A stretch of 64,000 bases of DNA. Origin: an uncultured Alistipes sp. Its GTDB lineage: Bacteria; Bacteroidota; Bacteroidia; Bacteroidales; Rikenellaceae. Position numbers and translations under genes: made by a program. Below are positions 43,910 to 52,586 of the stretch, piece after piece (the first letter of the stretch is position 1; each line of letters opens with the position of its first letter). Location of the stretch: assembly GCA_944326855.1 (NCBI GenBank), contig CALVFO010000026.1:62001-126000 (forward strand), written 5' to 3'. The notes below the pieces were generated by a model that made no database searches, was not told the DNA's origin, and was given only the letters and a program-made list of their open reading frames with translations.

Positions 43910-44908
43910 ATGTATATCGTTCATGACTATACCCTCGCGGTGATTTTCTGCTTTATCACCATGTTGTGCTGGGGGTCGTGGGGCAATACCCAGAAACTGG
44001 CCGCCCGTACCTGGCGGTATGAATTTTTCTATTGGGATTATGTCATCGGCGTGCTGCTGTTTTCGATCCTGGCCGCCTTTACCCTCGGAAGTACCGGAAC
44101 CGAGGGCCGCGGGTTTGTCGCCGATCTCGCTCAGGCCGATCCGTCCAATCTGGGGAAAGCCTTCCTCGGAGGAGTCGTTTTCAATACGGCCAATATCCTG
44201 CTTTCGGCGGCCATCGCACTGTGCGGCATGTCGGTGGCTTTCCCCGTGGGCATCGGGCTGGCCCTGGTGCTGGGGGTGTTGATCAACTACTTCGGAGAGG
44301 CCAAAGGCGATCCGATCTATATTTTTTCCGGCGTGGTGTTGATTACCATCGCTATCCTGTTGAATGCCCTGGCGTATAAAAAAGCACAGAGCGGAGCCAG
44401 TCGGGTGTCGCGCAGCGGGATTCTGACGGCCATTGCCGCCGGGGTGATCATGGCCTTCTTCTACCGCTTCGTCGCCGCCTCGATGGACATGAATTTCACG
44501 GCTCCGGCTCCCGGAAAACTGACCCCCTATACCGCTCTGGTTGTTTTTGCCGTGGGAATTTTCCTCAGCACCTTCATCCTCAATACCATCGCCATGAAAC
44601 GTCCCATCGAGGGCGAACCGGCCTCGATCCGGGATTACTTCCGGGGAAACTTCAAAACGCACCTGGTCGGCGTGCTGGGCGGTGTGATCTGGTGCATCGG
44701 GCAGTTGTTGAGCCTGATCGCTTCGGGTACGGCCGGGGCCGCCATCTCATACGGTTTGGGACAAGGGGCAACGTTGGTTTCTGCCCTGTGGGGAATTCTG
44801 GTTTGGCATGAATTCCGGCAGGCTCCGGCGGTCTCGAACAAACTCAACCTCGGGATGTTCGTCTTTTTCTTGGCGGGTCTGGGGCTGTTGATTTATGCCG
44901 GTGCTTAA
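43910..44908 (+). CDS. Sugar permease of the GRP/ureide-permease (DMT) type, RusT-like
   Basis: A 332-residue integral membrane protein with about ten transmembrane helices. CWGSWGNTQKLAARTWRYEFFYWDY near the N-terminus and CGMSVAFPVGIGLALVLGVLINY are typical of glucose/ribose-porter and ureide-permease relatives. It probably imports ribose or a ribosyl product, given the preceding ribokinase. The ATG at 43910 is chosen because the upstream frame (to 43814) is polar and lies over the intergenic spacer. The 118-base gap after the kinase holds a small CCCTCC-GTGC-GGAGGG hairpin (43808-43823) that may lower readthrough. Confidence 0.8.
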   Translation: MYIVHDYTLAVIFCFITMLCWGSWGNTQKLAARTWRYEFFYWDYVIGVLLFSILAAFTLGSTGTEGRGFVADLAQADPSNLGKAFLGGVVFNTANILLSAAIALCGMSVAFPVGIGLALVLGVLINYFGEAKGDPIYIFSGVVLITIAILLNALAYKKAQSGASRVSRSGILTAIAAGVIMAFFYRFVAASMDMNFTAPAPGKLTPYTALVVFAVGIFLSTFILNTIAMKRPIEGEPASIRDYFRGNFKTHLVGVLGGVIWCIGQLLSLIASGTAGAAISYGLGQGATLVSALWGILVWHEFRQAPAVSNKLNLGMFVFFLAGLGLLIYAGA

Positions 44909-44921
44909 AACGATGACAGGG

Positions 44922-45815
44922 ATGAAACGATGGATCTGCCTGTGTGTTTGGGGAGTGTTGGTTGGTTGGAGCCTTCCCTCTCTGGCGCAGACGACGCCGT
45001 CCGAACTGCCGCTCTGGCCTGAAGGCCCGTCCGAAAGCAACGGTCTCTCGGGCCCCGAAACGATCGTCGGTCCCCGGGACTATACCTCCAATGTCAGCGT
45101 ACCGACCCTGACCTTTTATCCGGCCCGTTCGGATCGCAACACCGGAATCGGTGTGATTCTGATCCCCGGAGGAGGGTATGCCGCGCTGGCCATGCAGCAG
45201 GAAGGCGAGCCGGTCGCCCGATGGCTGGCCGAACACGGAATTTCCGGCATTGTTCTCAAATACCGGATGCCCAACGGACATGCGCGCGTTCCTCTGGCCG
45301 ATGCCCAACAGACGATGCGTCTGATCCGGGCGCATGCTCGTCAATGGGGGCTCGATACGGCCCGCATCGGGGTCATGGGCTTTTCGGCCGGCGGTCACCT
45401 GGCCTCCACGCTCTTGACCCGCTACGAGCAGGATACGCGTCCGGCGTTCGGGATTTTGTGCTATCCGGTTATTTCTTTTGCCGATTCTCTGGTGCATCGG
45501 GGATCCATGCTCAATCTGTTGGGCGCCGATACCACCGAGACGATGAAGGCCTATTATTCGAGTGAACGTCACGTGACTCCTCAGACACCACCGACCTTGT
45601 TGCTGCTGTCGAACAACGACGGAACGGTTAAAACCCGGAATTCGACCCTGTTTTACGATGCGCTCAAGGCTCAGAAGGTCCCATCTGCGCTGTATCTGTT
45701 CCCTTCCGGCGGACACGGCTGGGGCTTTCGGGAGAGTTTTTCCTATCATGAGATCATGAAAACGCTGGTCCTGGATTGGATTCGATACCTCTATCCCGAA
45801 ACGGAAATTCCCTGA
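44922..45815 (+). CDS. Secreted alpha/beta-hydrolase (esterase)
   Basis: A roughly 297-residue exported serine hydrolase. The signal peptide (MKRWICLCVWGV...SLAQ) starts at the ATG at 44922; ATGs at 44895 and 44913 are in frame but less suitable. The oxyanion loop is LIPGGGYAALA, the nucleophile elbow GFSAGGH and the histidine GGHGWGF; the acid is probably the Asp in SNNDGTVKT. The family resembles carbohydrate or xylan acetyl-esterases. It follows the sugar permease by 13 bases and so probably belongs to the same operon. It could deacylate a glycan before the glycosidases act. Confidence 0.82.
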   Translation: MKRWICLCVWGVLVGWSLPSLAQTTPSELPLWPEGPSESNGLSGPETIVGPRDYTSNVSVPTLTFYPARSDRNTGIGVILIPGGGYAALAMQQEGEPVARWLAEHGISGIVLKYRMPNGHARVPLADAQQTMRLIRAHARQWGLDTARIGVMGFSAGGHLASTLLTRYEQDTRPAFGILCYPVISFADSLVHRGSMLNLLGADTTETMKAYYSSERHVTPQTPPTLLLLSNNDGTVKTRNSTLFYDALKAQKVPSALYLFPSGGHGWGFRESFSYHEIMKTLVLDWIRYLYPETEIP

Positions 45816-45842
45816 TCGAACCATTTTGTACGTGACAGGATA

Positions 45843-45874
45843 AACGCCCGGAGTCATTACGGATTCCGGGCGTT
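45843..45874 (+). terminator. Hairpin after the esterase gene
   Basis: A perfect 10-base stem (45843-45852 with 45865-45874) and a 12-base loop are followed by a weak T-rich stretch (GTCGTT). Confidence 0.55.
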
Positions 45875-46081
45875 GTCGTTGGCTACGGGGACGTTGGGAT
45901 GGTGATCTCTGTGGACGGGGAAGGCTCTCCGGCCCAAAACCCTCAAAGTAGGCGACGGTATCACGGGGATGTAGGCAGAATGGGACGATCTGGCTGATGT
46001 TTGCCGGGTCGCTCGGGCTTTCCTCTTTCCCGATTGGATCCAACGAGGAGCTGCGTTCGAGGAGACGAACAAAAATTTCGC

Positions 46082-46089
46082 TATCTTTG
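46082..46089 (+). promoter_or_regulatory. -7 promoter element (TATCTTTG) upstream of the first lyase
   Basis: An exact -7 consensus lies 145 bases before the lyase start, implying a long leader. The rest of the 45875-46234 gap shows no gene. Confidence 0.45.
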
Positions 46090-46234
46090 TTAGACGGTCA
46101 GGGCGCCGTGGTAAATCCCCGGGGAACGGAATCATTCGTTTACATTTCGTAGAAGGGGAAGGTGTCCGTTTCCGGCCGGATCGTTTTTTGACCCGAACCG
46201 AAAAAATTGCATGAATCTCTAACCCCGCATACCC

Positions 46235-48265
46235 ATGAAATTGAAAACGTTGATCGGCCTGGTGTTGGGCCTTTGTCTCTCTCAGTCGCTGGTGGCTCAG
46301 GATTACCTGAAACTCAGCCAGGAAATTCTCAACCGTAATCTCGAACACCCCTATCTGGTTTTCGACAACCAGAGCAAACAGCAGATTCTGGATCGGATCG
46401 CTTCCGATCCTGTGCAGGCCCAGATTTGGGATGTGTTGCTGCAACAGGGGCGTCGTCTGATGCTGACGACGGTCGAACCCGAACCGTTTTTGGATAACGA
46501 CGCCAACGTATACAACGAAACCTTCGATTTCGAACATTTCGTAGGTTACTACCGGGAGGGCTCCAAGTTGTTGGCCTTTCTGTACCAGATGACCGGAGAC
46601 GAGGCCTATGCCCAGAAAGCGTTCCACTATGCGGATCGGCTTTGCGAAATGACCTACTGGGTGCTGGGCCTGCATCGTTACAAGGTGATCCATAAACGTG
46701 TCTGGCCCTGGGGCGCCGGAGATGATCAGGTGGTGTTTACCTTCGACCTGCATACCAGTGAGATCGCCCTGGCTCTGGGGTTGGTTTACGACTGGCTCTA
46801 TCCGGCACTCGACAAGGAACAACGGAATCGTATCCGTAGCGGCCTGCTCGAAAACGCTATTCTGCGCGTGCGGGGTAATTACGATTACTTCTGGTGGAGC
46901 GGTGCCTATCGTTGCAATTGGTCAGGCAGTTGTTATGGAGGTTTGGGGATCGCCGCGTTGTCTCTCCTGACCGAAGACCCCAAACTGGTGGATGTCGTGG
47001 CCCGCAGTTGTGAAGGCATGGTCAAGAATCTGGAACAGTACGGTGCCGACAACGGTTGGGCCGAAGGACGTCACTATTCGGTATACGGTCTTCGGGAGAC
47101 GATCTCGTTCATGGAAGCCGTCAAACGGCTTACTGACGGTAAACTGAACATGTTCAAGGCCGAAGGATGGCAGCATCCGGCCGATTTCGGACTGTACGGC
47201 ATGACGGGAACCTTCAATGACGGTTTCTCGCCCGGACCGATCGGCTTTTCCTATTTTTACAACAAATTCATCGCCGAAAACCCCGATCCGGCGGCCATGT
47301 ATTACCTCGAAAAATATTTCGGGGATGATCGCCGCTCGATGAGTTTCTGGGAGTTGATCTGGCCGCGTCCCACCGATGTCAAGGCCGAAAAACCCGCCGT
47401 GGCTTCGAAATACTTCCCGAGTATCGACTGGGCCTTCATGCGTCGGGATTTCGGGGAAGAGAACCTGCAGGTGGCCATCAAGTGCGCCCCGATGAACGAT
47501 CCTCATCACGGGCATCTGGATGCCGGTTCGTTCATTCTGAGCTGGCAAGGCGATATTCTGGTGGGGGAAATGGACCAGAAGGTTTATGACCAGTTCTTCT
47601 TTACCGAGGATCGTTGGAAATACCTGCATGTGCGGAGTCTTTCGCACAATGTAGTGCATGTCAACGGCGAGGAGCAAATCCCCTGCAAACACAAGGATCA
47701 ACCCTGGATCGAAGGCCTGGGGGGCAGAATCGATAAATTCTATACTTCGCCGACATTCGATTACACGTTGATGGATCCCACCGACGCCTATCCCAAACAG
47801 CAGATGAAGGGTTGGAAACGGGCCATGATTCTCGATAAACGTACCGATGTGGTGGTGGTGCTCGATCGCATTGCCTGCGAGAAAGGGGCTTCGATCGACC
47901 TGTTGTTCCATCCCCGGGTCGACGTCACGGTCAACGACGGCCGCAGTGCCAGTCTGCAAGGCAAAAGTGCCGCCATGGAGATGCAGCCGCTGATTAATTC
48001 GCCCTATCAGGTCAGCTTGCAGAAACAGTATGTCGTACGGGTGGTCAAAAACGATCCGATGCAGATCGTTCCCTGTATTTTTACCTCGCTCAAGGCGCCT
48101 GCCGAAGAGACGGTCGTGGCTACGGTGTTCTATCCTTCGGACAGAAAAGCGACGGCCGGCGGTTTTGCGCTGGATGAAAGCGGTTCCTATCCGGTGGTCC
48201 GCTATACGTTGGACGGCCAGAATTATGCCTGGGAAATCGCCCCGGATGCCGTGAAAGCGTTATAA
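46235..48265 (+). CDS. Heparinase II/III-family polysaccharide lyase, copy 1
   Basis: A 676-residue secreted enzyme. A signal peptide (1-21, SLVAQ) precedes an (alpha/alpha) toroid (about 25-390) and a C-terminal antiparallel beta-sandwich. The heparinase II/III motif is NDPHHGHLDAGSF, with H424, H425, H427 and D429. N228 (CNWSG) and Y281/Y284 (EGRHYSVYG) are likely catalytic partners. Such lyases cleave uronic-acid-containing polysaccharides by beta-elimination; the target polymer cannot be told. A paralogue lies at 61500-63566. It is separated from the esterase by a hairpin and has its own promoter-like site. Confidence 0.85.
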   Translation: MKLKTLIGLVLGLCLSQSLVAQDYLKLSQEILNRNLEHPYLVFDNQSKQQILDRIASDPVQAQIWDVLLQQGRRLMLTTVEPEPFLDNDANVYNETFDFEHFVGYYREGSKLLAFLYQMTGDEAYAQKAFHYADRLCEMTYWVLGLHRYKVIHKRVWPWGAGDDQVVFTFDLHTSEIALALGLVYDWLYPALDKEQRNRIRSGLLENAILRVRGNYDYFWWSGAYRCNWSGSCYGGLGIAALSLLTEDPKLVDVVARSCEGMVKNLEQYGADNGWAEGRHYSVYGLRETISFMEAVKRLTDGKLNMFKAEGWQHPADFGLYGMTGTFNDGFSPGPIGFSYFYNKFIAENPDPAAMYYLEKYFGDDRRSMSFWELIWPRPTDVKAEKPAVASKYFPSIDWAFMRRDFGEENLQVAIKCAPMNDPHHGHLDAGSFILSWQGDILVGEMDQKVYDQFFFTEDRWKYLHVRSLSHNVVHVNGEEQIPCKHKDQPWIEGLGGRIDKFYTSPTFDYTLMDPTDAYPKQQMKGWKRAMILDKRTDVVVVLDRIACEKGASIDLLFHPRVDVTVNDGRSASLQGKSAAMEMQPLINSPYQVSLQKQYVVRVVKNDPMQIVPCIFTSLKAPAEETVVATVFYPSDRKATAGGFALDESGSYPVVRYTLDGQNYAWEIAPDAVKAL

Positions 48266-48398
48266 GATTCTCGGTACGGGTCGGAACTCCCGATGCAGCG
48301 CCCGGAAACGGAGGGTCTGTTTTCGGGGAACCGGTTCGGGATCGAGCATCGGTATCGGAGCCTCGGGAACGATGTCCGGAGTCCTCCATTTTCATAAG

Positions 48399-48432
48399 CC
48401 CCTGTCCTGTTCTTTCGGGATGGGGGTTTTTT
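48399..48432 (+). terminator. Terminator after the first lyase
   Basis: A GC-rich imperfect stem (CCCC/TCC pairing with GGA/GGGG) is followed by six T residues. Confidence 0.5.
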
Positions 48433-48460
48433 AGGTCGGGGACGTATGACGGCGGGCTGC

Positions 48461-48526
48461 GATACGGCATCTGGCAGGAAGGCCCCAAAGACGCGATACG
48501 ATATCTGGCAGGAAGGACCCAAAGGA
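48461..48526 (+). repeat. 34-base tandem duplication
   Basis: Two near-identical copies (48461-48492 and 48495-48526, period 34) share GATACG..ATCTGGCAGGAAGG.CCCAAAG and differ at a few bases. They lie in a non-coding gap. Recent slippage or duplication is likely; no function is seen. Confidence 0.7.
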
Positions 48527-48698
48527 CGTGGATGTGGTTTACGGTTCGGTGGCCCGAAGGTCGTCGTGACGGAACTTTTCAGGTCGGTTGAGGCTGTCGA
48601 AACGGGTGCCGGATCGGGTTCTGAACGGCCGGAGTCTTCTTGCCTGCGTTGCCGAATTCGGTATGGATTTCCCGTTGGGAGGACCGGAAGCGGAAAAA

Positions 48699-48733
48699 CA
48701 AACACGCGGAATTTTTGACATTCCGCGTGTTTG
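48699..48733 (-). terminator. Terminator of the lgt-SPOR operon
   Basis: A perfect 14-base stem (48699-48712 with 48720-48733) and a 7-base loop; on the minus strand it is followed by TTTTT. It lies about 40 bases past the SPOR gene stop. Confidence 0.85.
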
Positions 48734-48774
48734 AGAATATTGGTCGGGGTGATTGGCCCCGGAACTCGTAACGC

Positions 48775-49794
48775 CTATCGGGCCCGGCGCTTGAATACCC
48801 AGGCATCCGGGAAATTCCCGCTCACGGCCCGGCGTTGTTGCTGGGCTTCGGCATCGCTGCCCATGTCGGCCGTATAGACCATGATTTTCCCGTTGGACAG
48901 CAATAGTTTGCGGTAGTTCTGCGAGGCGTCCTTTTTGCGGGCCGAGGCAATGAACCGTTCGGCGTTTTCATCGGTACTGTAGGTGCCTACCACCACATAA
49001 TAGCGCATCTCTCCGCGTTGAGGAGTCTTCGCCGTCGAGCCTCCGCCGACAGAAGAGGCGGAGGAAGGTTGGGGACCGCTCGGCTTCGGCGCATTCGATG
49101 ACGCAGAGGCCGGTTTGGCCTTCGGGGGTGCCGAAGGAGTGGGCCGGGCCGGGTCGGTTGCCGGAGCAGAAGGGGTCAGATCGCTGTCGGTGAGGGCCTC
49201 CAATGTCTTTTCCGCACCCTCCTCCGTCGCCGATCCCCGGTGTGTGGTGTCGTCGTCGGCAAGCGTTTCTGCGACCGGAACCTTTTCGGCATAAGGCGCA
49301 TCGTATGGAGCCGGTCGGCTATTGAGAAAAGTGATCAGTCCGGCGGCCAGTCCTCCTCCCACGATGACGGTCGTGCCTACCCAGAAGAAAATTTGCCGCA
49401 GGGTGAAGGGGCGTTGTAACTGAAACGCCGCGATCCCTGAAGGATTGAGCGTACGTTGTAACTTTTCCGAAGGAATAAAGGTGTTCCCGACAATTTCGCC
49501 CACCGATTCGATGTATATGCTTCGTTGGGTTTGAACGCTGGATCGCCAGGCGTCGTAAATTTCCCGGCTGCCGGCTTCGTCCCGACCGCTGCTCTCGCCG
49601 ATCAGCCACAGAATTTCGTCGTAACCCGGTTCCGGTTCTGGCGAGAAGGTTACCCGACTGAACGGTGGAATCAGTTTCCCGTTTTCCTGCATGCGAGCCG
49701 GTTCGGAGACCACACACAACGAACCGATTTCCGGCAGGTTGATACCCCGGCGTTGTGCCAGGGCGTTGAAGATAAGCATGCTTACAGGGTCCAT
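48775..49794 (-). CDS. HU-CCDC81 and SPOR domain membrane protein
   Basis: A 339-residue cell-envelope protein. The N-terminal domain (about 1-125) resembles the Bacteroidota HU-CCDC81 domain (LIFNALAQRRGINLPEIGSLCV). One transmembrane helix (about 135-157; FFWVGTTVIVGGGLAAGLITF) follows. A Pro/Ser/Ala-rich periplasmic linker leads to a C-terminal SPOR domain (about 263-337; YYVVVGTYSTDENAERFI). SPOR domains bind denuded peptidoglycan at division sites, so it probably links the septal wall to a cytoplasmic domain. It starts two bases after lgt on the same strand. Confidence 0.85.
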   Translation of the reverse strand: MDPVSMLIFNALAQRRGINLPEIGSLCVVSEPARMQENGKLIPPFSRVTFSPEPEPGYDEILWLIGESSGRDEAGSREIYDAWRSSVQTQRSIYIESVGEIVGNTFIPSEKLQRTLNPSGIAAFQLQRPFTLRQIFFWVGTTVIVGGGLAAGLITFLNSRPAPYDAPYAEKVPVAETLADDDTTHRGSATEEGAEKTLEALTDSDLTPSAPATDPARPTPSAPPKAKPASASSNAPKPSGPQPSSASSVGGGSTAKTPQRGEMRYYVVVGTYSTDENAERFIASARKKDASQNYRKLLLSNGKIMVYTADMGSDAEAQQQRRAVSGNFPDAWVFKRRAR

Positions 49795-49796
49795 GG

Positions 49797-50666
49797 CTAT
49801 TTTTTCTTAGGTTTATGGGGATGGGAAGACGACGGGGAAGGACTTGAGGCCAGCGGAGCCGGGACAAGAGCCGGTTTGCGGAGTGCCCGCCACAGAATCA
49901 CCACCCCTGCCAAAATGAACGGAAGGCTGAGTAGCTGCCCCATATTCAGAAACATGTTCTCTTCGAACGCCTCCTGGGGATTTTTGACGAATTCGATGAG
50001 AACCCGGACTCCGAACAGAACGATCAGGAAAAATCCGAACATGACGCCGGGACGGCGGCGGGCCAGGTCTTTTCGATAGTACATCCACCACAGAATGACG
50101 AAAAGAATCAGGTATGAGAAGGCTTCATAAAGTTGTGTGGGGTGTTTGGGAACGACCTCTCCGTTGCGGACGAAGATAAAGCCCCACGGCAACGAGGTTT
50201 CGATACCATAGATTTCGGAATTGAGCAAGTTGCCGATCCGGACGAGAGCACCGGCGATCGCAACGGCGATTCCGATCCGGTCCAGCGACCAGATGTAGGG
50301 CATTTTGTATTTGCGGGAGAACAGCCACAGGCCGATGAGCAACCCTACGGCGGCACCATGGCTGGCCATCCCTCCGTCACGGATATACAGGATTTCGATC
50401 GGATGGGTCAGGTAGTAACCCGGGGCATAAAACAGGCAGTGTCCCAACCGCGAGCCGATGACGGTCGACAATACTCCGTACCAAAAAATCGAATCGAACA
50501 TTTTGGGCGAGTATCCTTCGCGTTTCATCATGAAATTGAACAGATAGGCGCTGATGGCCAGTCCTACGGCCCACATCAGACCGTAATAGCGAATATCGAA
50601 CGATCCGATCGACAACATGGAGGGGTCGACATCCCAGGTGACGAACAGAGGCAAAAATGTTTCCAT
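49797..50666 (-). CDS. lgt: Prolipoprotein diacylglyceryl transferase
   Basis: A 289-residue integral membrane enzyme that attaches diacylglycerol to the lipobox cysteine of prolipoproteins. About seven transmembrane helices are visible. Catalytic-region motifs are DGGMASHGAAVG and ALVRIGNLLNSEIYG, the latter matching the Lgt signature. The C-terminal tail is Pro/Ser/Lys-rich and unusually long. The frame is open to 50687, but a -7 element overlaps that start, so the ATG at 50666 is used. Many lipoproteins in this window would be its substrates. Confidence 0.94.
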   Translation of the reverse strand: METFLPLFVTWDVDPSMLSIGSFDIRYYGLMWAVGLAISAYLFNFMMKREGYSPKMFDSIFWYGVLSTVIGSRLGHCLFYAPGYYLTHPIEILYIRDGGMASHGAAVGLLIGLWLFSRKYKMPYIWSLDRIGIAVAIAGALVRIGNLLNSEIYGIETSLPWGFIFVRNGEVVPKHPTQLYEAFSYLILFVILWWMYYRKDLARRRPGVMFGFFLIVLFGVRVLIEFVKNPQEAFEENMFLNMGQLLSLPFILAGVVILWRALRKPALVPAPLASSPSPSSSHPHKPKKK

Positions 50667-50684
50667 AACCGTTGAGCGTTTCGA

Positions 50685-50692
50685 CAAAGATA
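50685..50692 (-). promoter_or_regulatory. -7 promoter element (TATCTTTG) of lgt
   Basis: The minus strand reads TATCTTTG 18 bases before the chosen lgt start and rules out the longer frame. Confidence 0.55.
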
Positions 50693-50926
50693 GGAATTTT
50701 CCGTAAACGGCCTTATCGTCACGACTTGGAGAGCGAGCGGGTAAGTGACTTCAGGAGAATGATACGTCTGAAAAGAAGGTGTCGGTTCAGGCTGCGGGGA
50801 TGCGGTTGTTCCGGAACGTATGGATTCGGGAAACGATCGGAGTCGGACCGGAGCGTGTGGAATCGGGCCGGGAGGTGGAATCAGACTGGGAAGAGTGGAA
50901 TCGGATCGGGATGGAATTGGCGGATC

Positions 50927-51955
50927 TCAGGCATCCGCAGGCGGTTTGCTTAAGGTGAATGAGAAGGTACTGCCTTCGTTGAGGCGACTGCGCAGGTTGA
51001 GCGTTTCTCCGTGTGCTTCGAGGATGTGTTTGACGATGGCCAGCCCCAAACCCGTACCGCCCTGTTCCCGTGAGCGGCTTTTGTCGACCCGGAAGAACCG
51101 TTCGAAAACCCGGGGTTGATGTTCTTCGGCGATGCCGATCCCGTCGTCTTGCACCTCCACCATGATCTTGTCGAAACCGTCGATGAAACTGACGGTAATA
51201 TGTCCTCCCTGACGCCCATACTTGATGGCATTGCTGATCAGGTTGAGAACAACCTGGCTGATCCGCTTGCGATCGGCGTACACGATGACCGGCAGTTCCG
51301 AATTGATCCGGATTCGGATCTCCTTCTTGGCTGCTTCCATCTCGAACGTGTCGGCCACCTCGCGAACCAATTGAACCAGATCGAACGGTTCTTTGTCCAT
51401 GATCTGCAAACGGCTTTCGTATTGGGAAATGTCTTCCAGATCCTGAACGATGTTGATCAGCCGTTCGATGTTGCGTTCGGTACGTTCGAGGTATTTCTGG
51501 TTGATGCTGTCGTCTTTCAACCCTCCGTCCAGCAGGGTCAGGATATAGCCCTGGATCGAAAACAAGGGTGTTTTGATTTCGTGCGAGACGTTGCCGATGT
51601 ATTGCTTGCGAAAGAGCTCGTTCTCTTTGAGGCGGGCGATTTCCTGAGCGTTGCGGTCGGCCCAATGGGTCAGGTCGTCTTGAATCGTTTCGACGATATC
51701 GCCTTTCTGAGGCAATTCCCGGGTGCGCAGATCTTTGGACAGCAGGATCTGATAGATCGGCTTGATACGGTACAGAACGTATTTGTTGATGAAGTATCGG
51801 GCCGACCAGAAGGTGATTCCGAAAACGATGCCGAAAATCAATAGCATTACGGGCAGCGGCTCAGGATAGAACAGGCTGCACAACAACCCCACTGCCGTGG
51901 CTGTCAGGCTGATCGCCATGGCTACGCCATGGATGGTCCTGATCTTGAGTTTCAC
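50927..51955 (-). CDS. PhoR-like membrane sensor histidine kinase (orphan)
   Basis: A 342-residue kinase with two N-terminal transmembrane helices (about 9-29 and 34-54), almost no periplasmic loop, a linker or HAMP-like region (60-110), a HisKA domain with H125 (NVSHEIKTPL) and an HATPase domain (N box NLISNAIKYG, G1 DDGIGI, G2 GGTGLGL). The absent sensory loop suggests it senses membrane or cytoplasmic signals. It begins 12 bases after ribE on the same strand; no response regulator is near, so its partner lies elsewhere. Confidence 0.9.
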   Translation of the reverse strand: MKLKIRTIHGVAMAISLTATAVGLLCSLFYPEPLPVMLLIFGIVFGITFWSARYFINKYVLYRIKPIYQILLSKDLRTRELPQKGDIVETIQDDLTHWADRNAQEIARLKENELFRKQYIGNVSHEIKTPLFSIQGYILTLLDGGLKDDSINQKYLERTERNIERLINIVQDLEDISQYESRLQIMDKEPFDLVQLVREVADTFEMEAAKKEIRIRINSELPVIVYADRKRISQVVLNLISNAIKYGRQGGHITVSFIDGFDKIMVEVQDDGIGIAEEHQPRVFERFFRVDKSRSREQGGTGLGLAIVKHILEAHGETLNLRSRLNEGSTFSFTLSKPPADA

Positions 51956-51967
51956 GATACCCGGAGA

Positions 51968-52561
51968 TTACTTGAGGTATTGTTTCATGAGTCGGGCAAT
52001 GTACTTGCCCACGATGTCGAATTCGAGATTGACCCGGGTCCCGACTCGAAAAGTATGGAAATTGGTGTGTTGATAGGTATAGGGAATGATGGCGACCTGG
52101 AAGGAGTTTTCGCGGGAGTTGACCACCGTCAGACTGACACCGTTGACGGCCACCGAACCTTTTTCCACGGTGATGTTCCCGGTCGAAGCGTCGTATTCGA
52201 ACGTAAAATACCAGCTTCCGTCAGCCTCTTCGATGCGGGTGCACAGGGCCGTCTGGTCGACATGACCTTGCACGATATGTCCGTCCAGCAGCGCATCGGG
52301 TTTCATGCTGCGTTCCACATTGACCAGATCTCCTACCTGTAAATCTCCCAGGTTGGACTTGAGCAGGGTTTCGGCGATGGCCGTTACCGTATAGCGGTTT
52401 CCATCCAGTTCCACTACCGTCAGGCAAACCCCGTTATGGGCGATGCTCTGGTCGATACGCAGTTCGGAAGTGAACGGACATTCTAACGTAAAATGCTTGT
52501 TGCCTTGTTCTTCGCGGATGGCCACCACCGTGGCGGTCGTTTCTACGATACCTGAAAACAT
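51968..52561 (-). CDS. ribE: Riboflavin synthase, alpha subunit
   Basis: A 197-residue cytoplasmic enzyme that dismutates 6,7-dimethyl-8-ribityllumazine to riboflavin. Both lumazine-binding repeats are clear: MFSGIVETTATVV...AHNGVCLTVVEL in the first and HIVQGHVDQT...VNGVSLTVV in the second. Length is normal. It lies 25 bases after the HTH regulator and 12 before the kinase, so all three may be one transcript. No FMN riboswitch is seen. Confidence 0.96.
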   Translation of the reverse strand: MFSGIVETTATVVAIREEQGNKHFTLECPFTSELRIDQSIAHNGVCLTVVELDGNRYTVTAIAETLLKSNLGDLQVGDLVNVERSMKPDALLDGHIVQGHVDQTALCTRIEEADGSWYFTFEYDASTGNITVEKGSVAVNGVSLTVVNSRENSFQVAIIPYTYQHTNFHTFRVGTRVNLEFDIVGKYIARLMKQYLK

Positions 52562-52586
52562 GATTTAAAAAATTGAATATTGGGGG

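Noticed and set aside
48461..48526. CRISPR array
   Set aside because: Only two directly abutting units with no spacers between them; no cas genes.
48446..48718. 90-residue plus-strand frame and overlapping minus-strand frames
   Set aside because: They run through a tandem duplication and a terminator and show no conserved pattern.
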